Positions 41,505 through 50,498 of a stretch of 64,000 nucleotides of DNA are shown here, piece by piece. The stretch is from positions 199,203-263,202 of the forward strand of contig NZ_JBHUGH010000010.1 in the NCBI RefSeq assembly GCF_042681825.1, given 5' to 3'. A model generated the notes under the pieces. The model was not told where the DNA came from, ran no database searches, and saw only the letters and a list, made by a program, of their open reading frames with translations. The stretch is from Halodurantibacterium flavum (lineage in GTDB: Bacteria; Pseudomonadota; Alphaproteobacteria; Rhodobacterales; Rhodobacteraceae). Within the stretch, counting starts at the first letter, position 1. Each line of letters begins with the position of its first letter. The translations under genes were made by a program, and so were the position numbers.

Positions 41505-42926
41505 GTGTCTGCACAGGATCAACAACCCGCCAGTCTTTATGCCGCGCGCGAACCCATTTTCCCCCGCCGGGTCAGCGGGCGTTTCCGGACGCTCAAGTGG
41601 TGGATCATGGCGGTGACGCTCGGGATCTACTACATCACGCCGTGGATCCGTTGGGACCGCGGGCCGCACCTGCCGGATCAGGCCGTGCTGGTCGACATGG
41701 CGGGGCGGCGCTTCTTTTTCTTCTGGATAGAGATCTGGCCGCATGAATTCTATTTCGTGGCGGGCCTTCTCATCATGGCGGGGCTTGGACTGTTCCTGTT
41801 TACCTCGGCGCTGGGGCGGGTCTGGTGCGGCTATGCCTGCCCGCAAACCGTCTGGACCGACCTTTTCATTTTGGTGGAACGCTGGGTCGAGGGGGACCGC
41901 AACGCGAGGGTGCGGCTCTGGAATCAGGGCTGGGACCTGCGCAAGCTGCGGCTGCGGCTGGTGAAATGGGCGCTGTGGTTGTTGATCGCGCTGGCGACAG
42001 GGGGGGCGTGGGTCTTTTACTTCACCGATGCGCCGACCCTTGCGCGGGATATCCTCACGCTCTCGGCCCATCCCGTCGTCTGGATCACCATTGCCATCCT
42101 GACTCTGACGACCTTTTTCTTCGGCGGGTTTTTCCGCGAACAGATCTGCATCTATGCCTGCCCCTGGCCGCGGATTCAGGCGGCGATGATGGACGAAGAT
42201 ACGCTGACCGTCGCCTATCGCGACTGGCGGGGCGAGCCGCGCGGCAAACTGAAAAGCACCGCGCCCCGGGGTGATTGTATCGACTGCCGCGCCTGCGTGA
42301 ACGTCTGCCCGATGGGCATCGACATCCGTGACGGACAGCAACTGGCCTGCATCACCTGCGCGCTCTGCATCGACGCCTGCGACGAGGTAATGGACAAGGT
42401 TGGCCAGCCGCGCGGTCTGATCGGCTATCTGGCGCTTTCGGATGAGGTCGCGGAAAAAGCCGGGCGCCCGCCGCGCCCCGTATGGAAACATGTCCTGCGG
42501 CCGCGGACGATGCTTTACACCGTGCTTTGGGCGGGAATCGGGATCGGTCTGATCGTCGCGCTGTTTGTCCGGTCGGATATCGGGGTGTCGGTCTCGCCGG
42601 TGCGGAACCCGACCTTTGTCACGTTGTCTGACGGCTCGATCCGCAACACCTATGATGTCCGTATCCGCAACCAGCAGGGTGAGGATCGGGTCTTCACCCT
42701 CTCCTACAGCGCCGACGCCCCCTTCGTGATGACGCTCGAAGGCGAGGAGGGCCATGAAACCGTGGTTCCCGCCGACAGCCAGAAGCTGCAGCGCCTCTAT
42801 ATCACCGCCCCTGCGGGAACGCCCGCAGCAACGATGGCCATGACGGATCTGCGCATCTGGGTCACTGCGCCCGATGGTGCCGGACGCGTCCATGCCGACA
42901 CCCTCTTCAATGGAAAAAGCGAATGA
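41505..42926 (+). CDS. ccoG: Cytochrome c oxidase accessory protein CcoG (RdxB/FixG)
   Basis: The 473-residue membrane protein has several membrane segments and two ferredoxin-like 4Fe-4S motifs, CIDCRACVNVCPMG and CITCALCIDACDE, matching the CcoG family needed for copper handling in cbb3 assembly. A CxxC-type site is also in CGYACPQTVW. The GTG at 41505 was chosen because the longer frame from 41406 would include the FNR box. The gene overlaps ccoH by four bases. Confidence 0.93.
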   Translation: MSAQDQQPASLYAAREPIFPRRVSGRFRTLKWWIMAVTLGIYYITPWIRWDRGPHLPDQAVLVDMAGRRFFFFWIEIWPHEFYFVAGLLIMAGLGLFLFTSALGRVWCGYACPQTVWTDLFILVERWVEGDRNARVRLWNQGWDLRKLRLRLVKWALWLLIALATGGAWVFYFTDAPTLARDILTLSAHPVVWITIAILTLTTFFFGGFFREQICIYACPWPRIQAAMMDEDTLTVAYRDWRGEPRGKLKSTAPRGDCIDCRACVNVCPMGIDIRDGQQLACITCALCIDACDEVMDKVGQPRGLIGYLALSDEVAEKAGRPPRPVWKHVLRPRTMLYTVLWAGIGIGLIVALFVRSDIGVSVSPVRNPTFVTLSDGSIRNTYDVRIRNQQGEDRVFTLSYSADAPFVMTLEGEEGHETVVPADSQKLQRLYITAPAGTPAATMAMTDLRIWVTAPDGAGRVHADTLFNGKSE

Positions 42927-43390
42927 GCATTTCTGCACCCCGCCCGCTGACCGGCCGCAAGGTTCTGGCGATCACCTGCTCCGCCTTCAGCATCATCATC
43001 GCGGTGAATGTCGTGATGGCCGTCAAGGCCGTCGGCACCTTTTCGGGGCTGGAGGTCCAGAACAGCTATATCGCGAGCCAGCATTTCAACGCCGATCGCG
43101 CCGCGCAAGTGGGGCTGGGCTGGGCCATTGACGCGCAGATCGAAAAGGGGCTCCTGACCTTGCGGATCACCGATGCGGACGGTCGCCCGGCGCAGGTTTC
43201 CCGGCTGGAGGGCATCCTTGGCCGTCCCACCCATCTGCGCGACGATCAGATGCCGGCCTTCATCTATCGAAATGGCCGGTTCGTGGCCCCGGTGACGGTC
43301 GAAACCGGCAACTGGAACCTGCGCCTGACGGCGACCGCCTCTGACGGAACGGTCTTTCGCCAGCGCGTTGTCCTTTATGTTCGGGGCTGA
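42923..43390 (+). CDS. ccoH: FixH/CcoH family assembly protein
   Basis: The 155-residue protein has one N-terminal membrane segment (about residues 12-35) and a periplasmic domain with the FixH pattern (NSYIASQHFN, then a LEGILGRPTHLRDDQ block). CcoH/FixH helps assemble cbb3 oxidase. It overlaps ccoG by four bases and is four bases from ccoI. Confidence 0.88.
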   Translation: MSISAPRPLTGRKVLAITCSAFSIIIAVNVVMAVKAVGTFSGLEVQNSYIASQHFNADRAAQVGLGWAIDAQIEKGLLTLRITDADGRPAQVSRLEGILGRPTHLRDDQMPAFIYRNGRFVAPVTVETGNWNLRLTATASDGTVFRQRVVLYVRG

Positions 43391-43393
43391 GCG

Positions 43394-45565
43394 ATGACGA
43401 GTGCCCTGCGCCCCCCGCCCTCTGCCTGCCCGGCCTGCGCCGTGGTTCCTGCCGCCCAGGCGACGGCCGATCCCGGAGGCCGGATTCTCTTGTCCTTGCC
43501 GACGATCCACTGTGCCGCCTGCATCTCGGCGGTCGAAGGGGCGCTGGCGCGGGTGCCGGGTGTCCGGTCGGCCCGGGTCAACCTGACCCTGCGGCGGGCG
43601 AGCGTCGATGCGACGCAGGACATCACCGCCGAACCGCTGGTCGAGGCGCTGTCCCGCGCGGGATATGAAGCGCATGAGCTTGACCCGGGCAGCCTTTCGA
43701 TGACGGAAACCGACCGGCAGGGGCGCGACCTGCTGATGCGGCTCGGCGTGGCCGGGTTTTCGATGATGAATGTCATGCTCTTGTCGGTCGCCGTCTGGTC
43801 GGGGGCCGAGGATGCGACCCGCGACCTCTTTCACTGGATATCCGGCGCGATCGCCCTGCCGACGGTTGCTTTTTCCGGGCAGCCCTTTTTCCGGTCCGCC
43901 TGGGCCTCGCTGCGGGCGGGGCGGCTGGGCATGGACGTGCCGATCTCGCTCGCGCTTGTGCTGGCCTCGGCAATCTCGGTGTTCGAGACGTTTCACAGCG
44001 GCCATCACGCCTATTTCGACGCGGCGGTGATGCTGACCTTCTTCCTGCTTGCGGGGCGCTATCTCGACTATCGCACCCGGGCGGTCGCGCGTTCGGCCGC
44101 GCAGGAGCTTGCCGCGCTGGAGGTGCCGCGGGCGGTTCGTCTGTGCGACGGGGCCGAGGAAACCGTTGCGATCGCCGATCTGAGGGCGGGCGATCTGGTG
44201 CGGGTCCGCCCCGGCGGGCGGATGCCGGTCGATGGCGCGGTGGTCGACGGCGAAAGCGAGCTTGACCGCTCGCTCCTGACAGGCGAAAGCCTGCCGGTTT
44301 TTGCCGGGCGCGGCACCCTTGTCTCTGCCGGCGAGGTCAACCTGACGGGCCCGCTTGTCATCCGCGTGACGGCCGCGGGCCGGGACAGCTCGCTGCACCG
44401 GATGGCCGATCTTGTCGCCGTGGCGGAAAGCGCGCGGACGCGCTACACCTCGCTTGCCGACCGTGCTGCCCGGGCCTATTCGCCGGTCGTTCACCTCATG
44501 GCACTGATTTCATTCATCGGCTGGATGTATGTCTCGGGCGGGGATGTGCGGCTTGCGGTCAATATCGCGGCGGCGGTGCTCATCATCACCTGCCCCTGTG
44601 CGCTGGGCCTCGCGGTCCCGGCGGTGATTACGGCGGCGAGCGGCAAGCTGTTCCGGGCGGGACTGCTGATCAAGGACGGAACCGCGCTGGAACGTCTGGC
44701 CGAGGTCGATACGGTCGTGTTCGACAAGACCGGCACGCTGACCCTCGGCACGCCCGAACCCACAAACCTGGCCGATCACCGACCCGAGGCGGTGGCGGTG
44801 GCGGCGGCTTTGGGCGCGGGCTCTTCCCACCCGTTGGCGCAGGCGCTGGCCCAGGCGGGCAAGCCCCTGAACCCCGTCCGCATCACATCGCTGCGCGAGG
44901 TTCCAGGCTTTGGCGTCGAGGGCGAGTGGAATGGCAGGCGCGTTCGTCTGGGCCGCGCGCAATGGGTCGGGGCCACGCCCCTGCCGGTTACCGCGACTTA
45001 CCTTTCCTTGGGCGATGCGCCGCCGCTGGCTTTTACCTTTGCGGACAGGTTGCGCCCGGGCGCGGCGCAGGCGGTGCGCGGGCTGGTGGCCCAAGGGTGC
45101 GAGGTGCACCTGATCTCGGGCGATGCGACGGGCGCCGTGGCGGAACTCGCCGCACGCCTCGCCATTCCGAACTGGCAGGCGGAAGCGCTGCCCCAGGAAA
45201 AGGCCGCGCTGGTTCAGGCGATGGCCGCCGCTGGCCGACATGTGCTGATGGTCGGCGACGGGCTCAACGATACGGCCGCGCTGGCGGCGGCGCATGTTTC
45301 GGTTTCGCCGGCCTCGGCGCTCGATGCGGCGCGCGTGGCCTCAGACATCGTGCTCTTGGGCCGCGACATGGCGCCGATTGCCGAGGCACGGCGGGTTGCG
45401 GTCAAGGCAGCGCGACGGATCCGCGAGAACTTTGCCATCTCGGGGCTTTACAATGTCGTCGCCGTCCCGATTGCCCTTCTGGGTTTTGCGACCCCGCTTG
45501 CCGCCGCATTGGCGATGTCGCTGTCGTCGATTACCGTATCTCTCAACGCGTTGCGTCTGAAGTAG
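43394..45565 (+). CDS. ccoI: Copper-exporting P1B-type ATPase CcoI
   Basis: The 723-residue P-type ATPase supplies copper to the cbb3 oxidase. An N-terminal heavy-metal domain carries CAAC (in TIHCAACISAVEGAL), then come eight membrane segments, the CPC motif (TCPCALGLAVPAV), the phosphorylation site DKTGTLT and the hinge GDGLNDTAALAAA. It is the third gene of ccoGHIS. Confidence 0.95.
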   Translation: MTSALRPPPSACPACAVVPAAQATADPGGRILLSLPTIHCAACISAVEGALARVPGVRSARVNLTLRRASVDATQDITAEPLVEALSRAGYEAHELDPGSLSMTETDRQGRDLLMRLGVAGFSMMNVMLLSVAVWSGAEDATRDLFHWISGAIALPTVAFSGQPFFRSAWASLRAGRLGMDVPISLALVLASAISVFETFHSGHHAYFDAAVMLTFFLLAGRYLDYRTRAVARSAAQELAALEVPRAVRLCDGAEETVAIADLRAGDLVRVRPGGRMPVDGAVVDGESELDRSLLTGESLPVFAGRGTLVSAGEVNLTGPLVIRVTAAGRDSSLHRMADLVAVAESARTRYTSLADRAARAYSPVVHLMALISFIGWMYVSGGDVRLAVNIAAAVLIITCPCALGLAVPAVITAASGKLFRAGLLIKDGTALERLAEVDTVVFDKTGTLTLGTPEPTNLADHRPEAVAVAAALGAGSSHPLAQALAQAGKPLNPVRITSLREVPGFGVEGEWNGRRVRLGRAQWVGATPLPVTATYLSLGDAPPLAFTFADRLRPGAAQAVRGLVAQGCEVHLISGDATGAVAELAARLAIPNWQAEALPQEKAALVQAMAAAGRHVLMVGDGLNDTAALAAAHVSVSPASALDAARVASDIVLLGRDMAPIAEARRVAVKAARRIRENFAISGLYNVVAVPIALLGFATPLAAALAMSLSSITVSLNALRLK

Positions 45566-45574
45566 GGGCTGCCC

Positions 45575-45733
45575 ATGAACATTCTGGCGATGCTGATCCC
45601 CATCTCGCTGCTGCTTGGCGGGCTTGGGCTGGTGGCGTTCTTCTGGTCCCTGCGAAACCGGCAATACGAAGATCCCGAGGGGGACGCGCGGCGCATCCTT
45701 AACCCTGACTATGATGAAGCGCCGAAGGAATGA
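45575..45733 (+). CDS. ccoS: Cbb3-type oxidase assembly protein CcoS
   Basis: The 52-residue single-TM protein starts MNILAMLIPISLLLGGLGLV, with the membrane segment at about residues 5-27 and the conserved FFWSLRNRQYEDPEGDARRIL tail block. CcoS is needed to insert cofactors into the cbb3 oxidase. It begins ten bases after ccoI. Its short length leaves the start well fixed. Confidence 0.9.
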   Translation: MNILAMLIPISLLLGGLGLVAFFWSLRNRQYEDPEGDARRILNPDYDEAPKE

Positions 45734-45742
45734 CCGCGCAGG

Positions 45743-45769
45743 AAAAAGGGCCGGGATGAACCCGGCCCT
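45743..45769 (-). terminator. Rho-independent terminator of the DD-carboxypeptidase gene
   Basis: AGGGCCGGG and CCCGGCCCT pair around a five-base loop. On the minus strand a TTTTT run follows the stem, so it ends the carboxypeptidase transcript. It may also act on ccoS from the other side, but there is no T-run there. Confidence 0.85.
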
Positions 45770-45790
45770 GATGCGCCGTTTAACGGTGAT

Positions 45791-47389
45791 TTACTGTCCG
45801 ATGGTAAAGCAGAGCTGATTGCGCGCCTGCAATCTGCGGCAGGCAAGATCGGCCTGTTCCTGGCTGAGCCCCATGAAGGTCGCGTCGAACCCCCCGCTCA
45901 TCTGGTTGACACGGCGGAGAGAGCCCTCAAGCGCATTCGGTTCCGCCAGCGCAGTGGTGAGCAGCACGCGTTCCGCATCGTTCCGGCTGTTGTAGCGGCC
46001 GATATTGATGCCCCAATGGCGCCCGCCCGAGGTGGAGACGCGGGTCACGACCTCCTGGTCGGTTGCGACGGCGGGCGTCGCCTCGGCCAGAACCTCTTGT
46101 GGGCGTTCCACCACCTGCGTCGCCGGGCTGACCATCTGGGTCGGTGCTGCGGCAGCGGGGCGCGGGCGCGGCGCGACATAGGGGATCGTGGCAGCGGCGG
46201 CCGGGGCCGCGGCGGCGACCTCGAACGGCGCCTCTTCCGATTCCGAGGGCAGGTCGATGATCGCGGCCATATCGGTTGCCACGGCTTCGGCCACGCTTTC
46301 CGCAACCGTCTCGGCTGAGGCGAGCGCTTCGGGCCGTTGCGGCGGGGCAGGCGGGGGTTCGATACCGGCACCCTCCTCGACGACCGCAACCTCGGCAAGC
46401 ACCGAACTGATGTCGTCGCGCATCGCCACCAGAAGCTCGGCCGGCGGTGCGGCGACCGGGCGCGTCGCCGGGCGCGGGCTGCGGGCCACCGCGGTCACGA
46501 CGGCGGCCGTTCCGCTGGCCGCAGGGGCGGTGTAGCTGGGCAGGGCAGGGCGGTTCACCGCCACCTGCGCCGGGGCGTTGCGGAACCCGAGGTCGAGAAG
46601 CTCGGCCACGCGCTGGTTCCGCTGCGCGGTCGAGGTTCCGCCGAACACCGTCGCGATCACGCGGGTGTTTCCACGCTCGGCCGAGGCGACGAGGTTGAAG
46701 CCCGCCGCACGGGTAAACCCGGTCTTGATCCCGTCGGCACCGCGATAGCTGTCGAGAAAGCGCGCATTGGTGCTTTGAACCGTGGCGATCCCCGCATCCG
46801 CCGAGCGGCGGGAAAAGATGTTGTAATATTGGGGATAGTCGTAGAACAGCCTGCGGCCCATGATCGTCATGTCCCGCGCGGTCGACAGGTGGCCCGAGGC
46901 CGTCAGGCCATGCGCGTTGCGGAACGTCGTGCTGTTCATCCCCAGCGCACGGGCGGTCCGGGTCATGCGCTCGGCGAATGCGGCTTCGGAGCCAGATATC
47001 GCCTCACCTATCGCGGTGGCGGCATCGTTCGCGGACCGGATCGCCGCGGCGCGGATCAGATAGCGCAGGGCGATCGTCTGCCCCGCCCGGAGCCCGAGTT
47101 TCGATGGCGGCTCATTCGCCGCCTTCTGCGAGATGCGCACCTGCGTATCAAGGGTGATCTCGCCGTTCCGGATCGCCTCGAAGGCGATGTAAAGCGTCAT
47201 CATCTTGGTCAGCGAAGCCGGGTGAAGCCGGGTATCGGCGTTCTGCGCATGCAGAACCTCGCCCGAGCGTGCGTCCATCACCATCGCGGCATAGGGTGCC
47301 GCAAGGGCCGCGCCCGGGAGCGCAGCGAGAACGCAAACCAATGACATCGCGACGAAAGTGCGGACAACCTGCCCCACGGACTGTTTCAC
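45791..47389 (-). CDS. D-alanyl-D-alanine carboxypeptidase with C-terminal SPOR domain
   Basis: The 532-residue low-molecular-weight PBP starts at a GTG after AAGGACA and has a signal peptide (residues 1-30). Penicillin-binding motifs are SLTK at 59-62, SAND in RSANDAA, and KTG in GIKTGFTRAAG. After the catalytic domain a Pro/Ala-rich region of ~170 residues leads to a C-terminal SPOR-like domain with HWGINIGRYNSRNDAERVLL. SPOR domains bind denuded peptidoglycan at the septum, so the protein may trim peptides there. The upstream open frame to 47521 is rejected. Confidence 0.9.
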   Translation of the reverse strand: MKQSVGQVVRTFVAMSLVCVLAALPGAALAAPYAAMVMDARSGEVLHAQNADTRLHPASLTKMMTLYIAFEAIRNGEITLDTQVRISQKAANEPPSKLGLRAGQTIALRYLIRAAAIRSANDAATAIGEAISGSEAAFAERMTRTARALGMNSTTFRNAHGLTASGHLSTARDMTIMGRRLFYDYPQYYNIFSRRSADAGIATVQSTNARFLDSYRGADGIKTGFTRAAGFNLVASAERGNTRVIATVFGGTSTAQRNQRVAELLDLGFRNAPAQVAVNRPALPSYTAPAASGTAAVVTAVARSPRPATRPVAAPPAELLVAMRDDISSVLAEVAVVEEGAGIEPPPAPPQRPEALASAETVAESVAEAVATDMAAIIDLPSESEEAPFEVAAAAPAAAATIPYVAPRPRPAAAAPTQMVSPATQVVERPQEVLAEATPAVATDQEVVTRVSTSGGRHWGINIGRYNSRNDAERVLLTTALAEPNALEGSLRRVNQMSGGFDATFMGLSQEQADLACRRLQARNQLCFTIGQ

Positions 47390-47782
47390 GCCACTGTCCT
47401 TTTCCTGCCAGTGCCCGTAAGTCGGGCTTCTTTTGCTTTTATGAGTGAAGGCTAACACAGCAGATGCAGGCCGAAAAGCACGTAATCCAAAGGATTCAGG
47501 CGGAATTCTGCAGTCTCTCAATATCTTGCGGCGCGGGCTTCTTCTACCGCAAGGGGCTGGAGGAAGGTACTCATCCGGAGCGGAAACATGTTGCGGGCAT
47601 CGTCTTCATTCGGGGTTGTCGATGGCGCGGGCCCCGCGCGAGCCAAATGTTCCAGCGGATTTTCCGCAGCGGCCCCCTGTGGGCCGGCGGGGCTTTTCTT
47701 GGCCGCCAGAACCACTATATTGCGCAGCGCGTAACGGTCCCCCGATAGACCCCTGCCCGATAGAACCCTGAATGCCCCGGAG
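47390..47782. other. Divergent intergenic region, no gene seen
   Basis: About 390 bases separate the carboxypeptidase and clpS starts. No open frame in it looks like a conserved protein. It must hold both promoters, but I could not pick a convincing -35/-10 pair on either strand. Confidence 0.5.
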
Positions 47783-48130
47783 ATGCTCTTGACACTTGTG
47801 CCCCGCATGATGTCCGACGACAAGGACCAGCGTGACGGCGATGAGTCGATCATCACCAAGACGCGTCCCAAGACGCAGCGCCCGCCGATGTACAAGGTGC
47901 TGCTGCTCAACGACGATTACACGCCGATGGAATTCGTGGTTCATGTGCTGGAACGGTTTTTCGGCATGACCCATGCGCAGGCCTTCGAGATCATGCTGAC
48001 CGTTCACAAAAAGGGGTTGGCGGTCGTTGGCGTATTCTCGTTCGAGGTGGCCGAAACCAAGGTGGCCCAGGTGATGGATTTCGCACGGCGCCACCAGCAC
48101 CCCCTTCAATGCACGATGGAAAAGGAATAG
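47783..48130 (+). CDS. clpS: ATP-dependent Clp protease adaptor ClpS
   Basis: The 115-residue adaptor (or slightly shorter) delivers N-degron substrates to ClpA. The family block PMYKVLLLNDDYTPMEFVVHVLERFF and HKKGLAVVGVFSFEVAETK are intact, and the ending CTMEKE is typical. The start is uncertain: ATG at 47783 is too close to GGAG; TTG at 47789 and ATG at 47807/47810 are alternatives. clpA does not follow within the window. Confidence 0.92.
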   Translation: MLLTLVPRMMSDDKDQRDGDESIITKTRPKTQRPPMYKVLLLNDDYTPMEFVVHVLERFFGMTHAQAFEIMLTVHKKGLAVVGVFSFEVAETKVAQVMDFARRHQHPLQCTMEKE

Positions 48131-48137
48131 GCGGCTC

Positions 48138-49151
48138 ATGCTGTCCGATCGCCTGACGCTGGCGCTGCAAAGCGGTCTGCTGGCTTTGCCCGCATCGGGC
48201 CGTGTCGCGGTCTTTGGCGCGACCTCGGCCCGCGACCTGGCAGATCTGCCGAGGGGCCGGGTTCAGGTGATCCAGCGGTTCCGCCCCGATCACGACGCGC
48301 TGCTGCAGGCCGGTTGGCAGGTGGCAACGGCGCCAGAGGGGGATTACACGGCCGCCATCGTCTGCCTGCCCCGTGCGCGCGCGGCCGCCAAGGGCCTGAT
48401 CGCCGAGGCTGCGGCCCATCTGCCCCCGGGCGCGCCGCTTGTGGTCGACGGGCAAAAGACCGATGGCGTGGATGCCATGGTGCGGGCCCTGCGCGAGAGG
48501 GTCGAGTTTCCGCAGCCGATTTCCAAGGCCCATGGCAAGATCGCGGTTCTGCCCTCGGGGCCGTTCTTTGCCGACTGGGTGGCGCAGCCGGTCCTGCTGG
48601 CGGGCGGTTTCACCACGATGCCCGGCGTGTTCTCGGCGGATGGGGTCGATCCGGCTTCGGCCCTTCTGGCGGCGACCCTGCCCGACCGGCTGCCGGCGCG
48701 CGTCGCCGATCTGGGGGCCGGCTGGGGCTATCTGTCGCTCGCCGCGCTGGCGCGCGACGGGGTGGAGGAACTGCATCTGGTCGAGGCCGATCTGGTCGCG
48801 CTCGACTGTGCCCGGAAGAATGTCGCGGACCCACGGGCGCGGTTCCATTGGGCCGACGCGCGGGCCCATGTGCCGGACGGGGGTTTCGACGCGGTGATCA
48901 TGAACCCGCCCTTTCACACGGCCCGCGCCGCCGACCCGAAGATCGGCGCCGACTTCATAGCGGCTGCGGCGCGGATGCTGACGACTGCGGGGACGCTATG
49001 GCTGGTTGCAAACCGGCATTTGCCGTATGAAGAGCATCTGAAGGCGCGATTCCGCGAGGTGGAGGAGCTTGCAGGGACCCCCGCCTTCAAGATTTACCGA
49101 GCCGCCCGTCCGGCGGCCACACCAAAGGGTTCCCGCCCCCGGCGGGCTTGA
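48138..49151 (+). CDS. Class I SAM-dependent methyltransferase, RsmC-like
   Basis: The 337-residue protein has an N-terminal half resembling the RsmC pseudo-domain and a C-terminal Rossmann methyltransferase with the SAM motif VADLGAGWGYL and the NPPF motif (AVIMNPPFHTARA) used for base N-methylation. It is probably the rRNA guanine-N2 methyltransferase RsmC or RlmG type. It starts seven bases after clpS, so co-transcription is likely. Confidence 0.82.
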   Translation: MLSDRLTLALQSGLLALPASGRVAVFGATSARDLADLPRGRVQVIQRFRPDHDALLQAGWQVATAPEGDYTAAIVCLPRARAAAKGLIAEAAAHLPPGAPLVVDGQKTDGVDAMVRALRERVEFPQPISKAHGKIAVLPSGPFFADWVAQPVLLAGGFTTMPGVFSADGVDPASALLAATLPDRLPARVADLGAGWGYLSLAALARDGVEELHLVEADLVALDCARKNVADPRARFHWADARAHVPDGGFDAVIMNPPFHTARAADPKIGADFIAAAARMLTTAGTLWLVANRHLPYEEHLKARFREVEELAGTPAFKIYRAARPAATPKGSRPRRA

Positions 49152-49183
49152 CGGCGCCATCGCGCCCGAACAGAGGTTATCCC

Positions 49184-49990
49184 ATGTCCTTCTCCATTTC
49201 TGGCAAATCCGCCATCGTGACCGGTGCGGCCAACGGCATCGGCCTTGCCATCGCCCGCCACCTGGTCGATGCGGGGGCGAATGTCATGTTCGCCGATATC
49301 GACGAAGAACGACTGGCCGATGAAGTCGGTGAAGAGGCCCGACAGGAAGGCGCCGTGCGCTATTTCGCGGGCGACCTGCGTCAGAAGCTGACGGTCGCCA
49401 ACCTTGTTTCGGCGACCATCGACGCCTTCGACAGGGTCGACATCCTGGTGAATGCGAGCCGCCAGATGCTCCATTCCGACCCGTTCAGCGTAGATGACGA
49501 CGGGGTAGAGACCCTGTTGCAGCAGAACCTGCTGACCGGCCTGCGCCTGAGCCAGGCGGTGGCAAAACGGATGATCGCCCAGGGCAAGGGCGCGGACGAG
49601 GAGACGAGCCTTGGCTCGATCATCAACCTGTCGTCGATCGCGGCAAACCGGACCCGGCCCGAGCTGCTGGCCTATTCCGTGAGCGCGGCGGCACTGGACC
49701 AGATGACCCGATCCATGGCGGTGGCCCTTGCGCCGCATCGCATCCGCGTGAACGCCGTGGCCTTTGGCAGCGTCATGAGCGCGAGCCTCAAGGAAGCCTT
49801 GCGCACGAACGAAGGCTATCGCAGCGCCATCGCAGAAGGCACCCCGATGGGGCGCATCGCCTCGCCGGACGAGGTGGCCGAAGCGGTCCAGTTCCTCGCA
49901 TCGGAAGGGGCGCGGTTCATGACCGGCCAGATCCTGACAGTCGATGGCGGACGGACGCTGCTTGATCCGGTGGGCTGCGCCGCGCATTAG
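49184..49990 (+). CDS. SDR-family protein with degenerate catalytic site
   Basis: The 268-residue protein has the classic Rossmann SDR layout: TGAANGIG at 13-20, GARFMTGQILTVDGG near the end. However, the usual NNAG is VNAS (residues 89-92) and the catalytic YxxxK is Y164-S-V-S-A168, with Ala in place of Lys; Ser150/151 and Tyr164 remain. It may be a non-catalytic or regulatory SDR, or act with unusual chemistry. Starts after AGAGG, 32 bases after the methyltransferase. Confidence 0.83.
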   Translation: MSFSISGKSAIVTGAANGIGLAIARHLVDAGANVMFADIDEERLADEVGEEARQEGAVRYFAGDLRQKLTVANLVSATIDAFDRVDILVNASRQMLHSDPFSVDDDGVETLLQQNLLTGLRLSQAVAKRMIAQGKGADEETSLGSIINLSSIAANRTRPELLAYSVSAAALDQMTRSMAVALAPHRIRVNAVAFGSVMSASLKEALRTNEGYRSAIAEGTPMGRIASPDEVAEAVQFLASEGARFMTGQILTVDGGRTLLDPVGCAAH

Positions 49991-50011
49991 GCGGCGCTGC
50001 CGGCAGACCGC

Positions 50012-50395
50012 TCATCGCCGCCCGTGCTGCTGATCGCAGGCGGCGATGCTGCTTGCGGCGCGCACCGTCAGTTCCGATTGCTTTGCCCGCAACTGCGCCA
50101 GCTTGCGTTCCTCGGCCCGGATGTCGATCGCGGTGGGACGGTCGGTGACGGTCGGCTGCGTGGTGCTGCAGAATGTGAACGGGTTGGTGGGCGAAAGGCA
50201 GAAATGCATTCCCGTCCGCACCCCTGGTTCACGGATCAGCGTATACCCGCGATCAAGGTTGACCTCGGTCTCTGCGACCAGGGCGTTGATCACCCTCAGT
50301 TCCTCGGTCGCCGCATTGATGCAGCGTTCTCGTGCGTTCGAGCAGGCCGCGAGCGCCAGCGGCGCGATGAGACAAATGGTCAGGGGCAGGCGCAT
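50012..50395 (-). CDS. Putative lipoprotein, unknown
   Basis: The 127-residue product has a lipoprotein signal (MRLPLTICLIAPLALAAC, Cys18 in an LAAC lipobox) and then a soluble helical domain with a C-terminal coiled region (RAEERKLAQLRAKQSELTVRA). Three further cysteines (in ERCINA, HFCLS and TFCST) may form a disulphide. No family recognised. It is divergent from hemF and convergent with the SDR gene. Confidence 0.65.
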   Translation of the reverse strand: MRLPLTICLIAPLALAACSNARERCINAATEELRVINALVAETEVNLDRGYTLIREPGVRTGMHFCLSPTNPFTFCSTTQPTVTDRPTAIDIRAEERKLAQLRAKQSELTVRAASSIAACDQQHGRR

Positions 50396-50498
50396 GGATA
50401 CTCCGAAGGTCTTGCGGAGCGCACAACATAGGGCCAAAGCAGGGCAAAGCCAATTCACGCCTTGCAGAGCGTCAGCATGTCAGAAGGAGGATGCCGGG

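Noticed and set aside
40326..42938. 870-residue antisense open frame across ccoP and ccoG
   Set aside because: A shadow of the cco genes; no family-like sequence seen.
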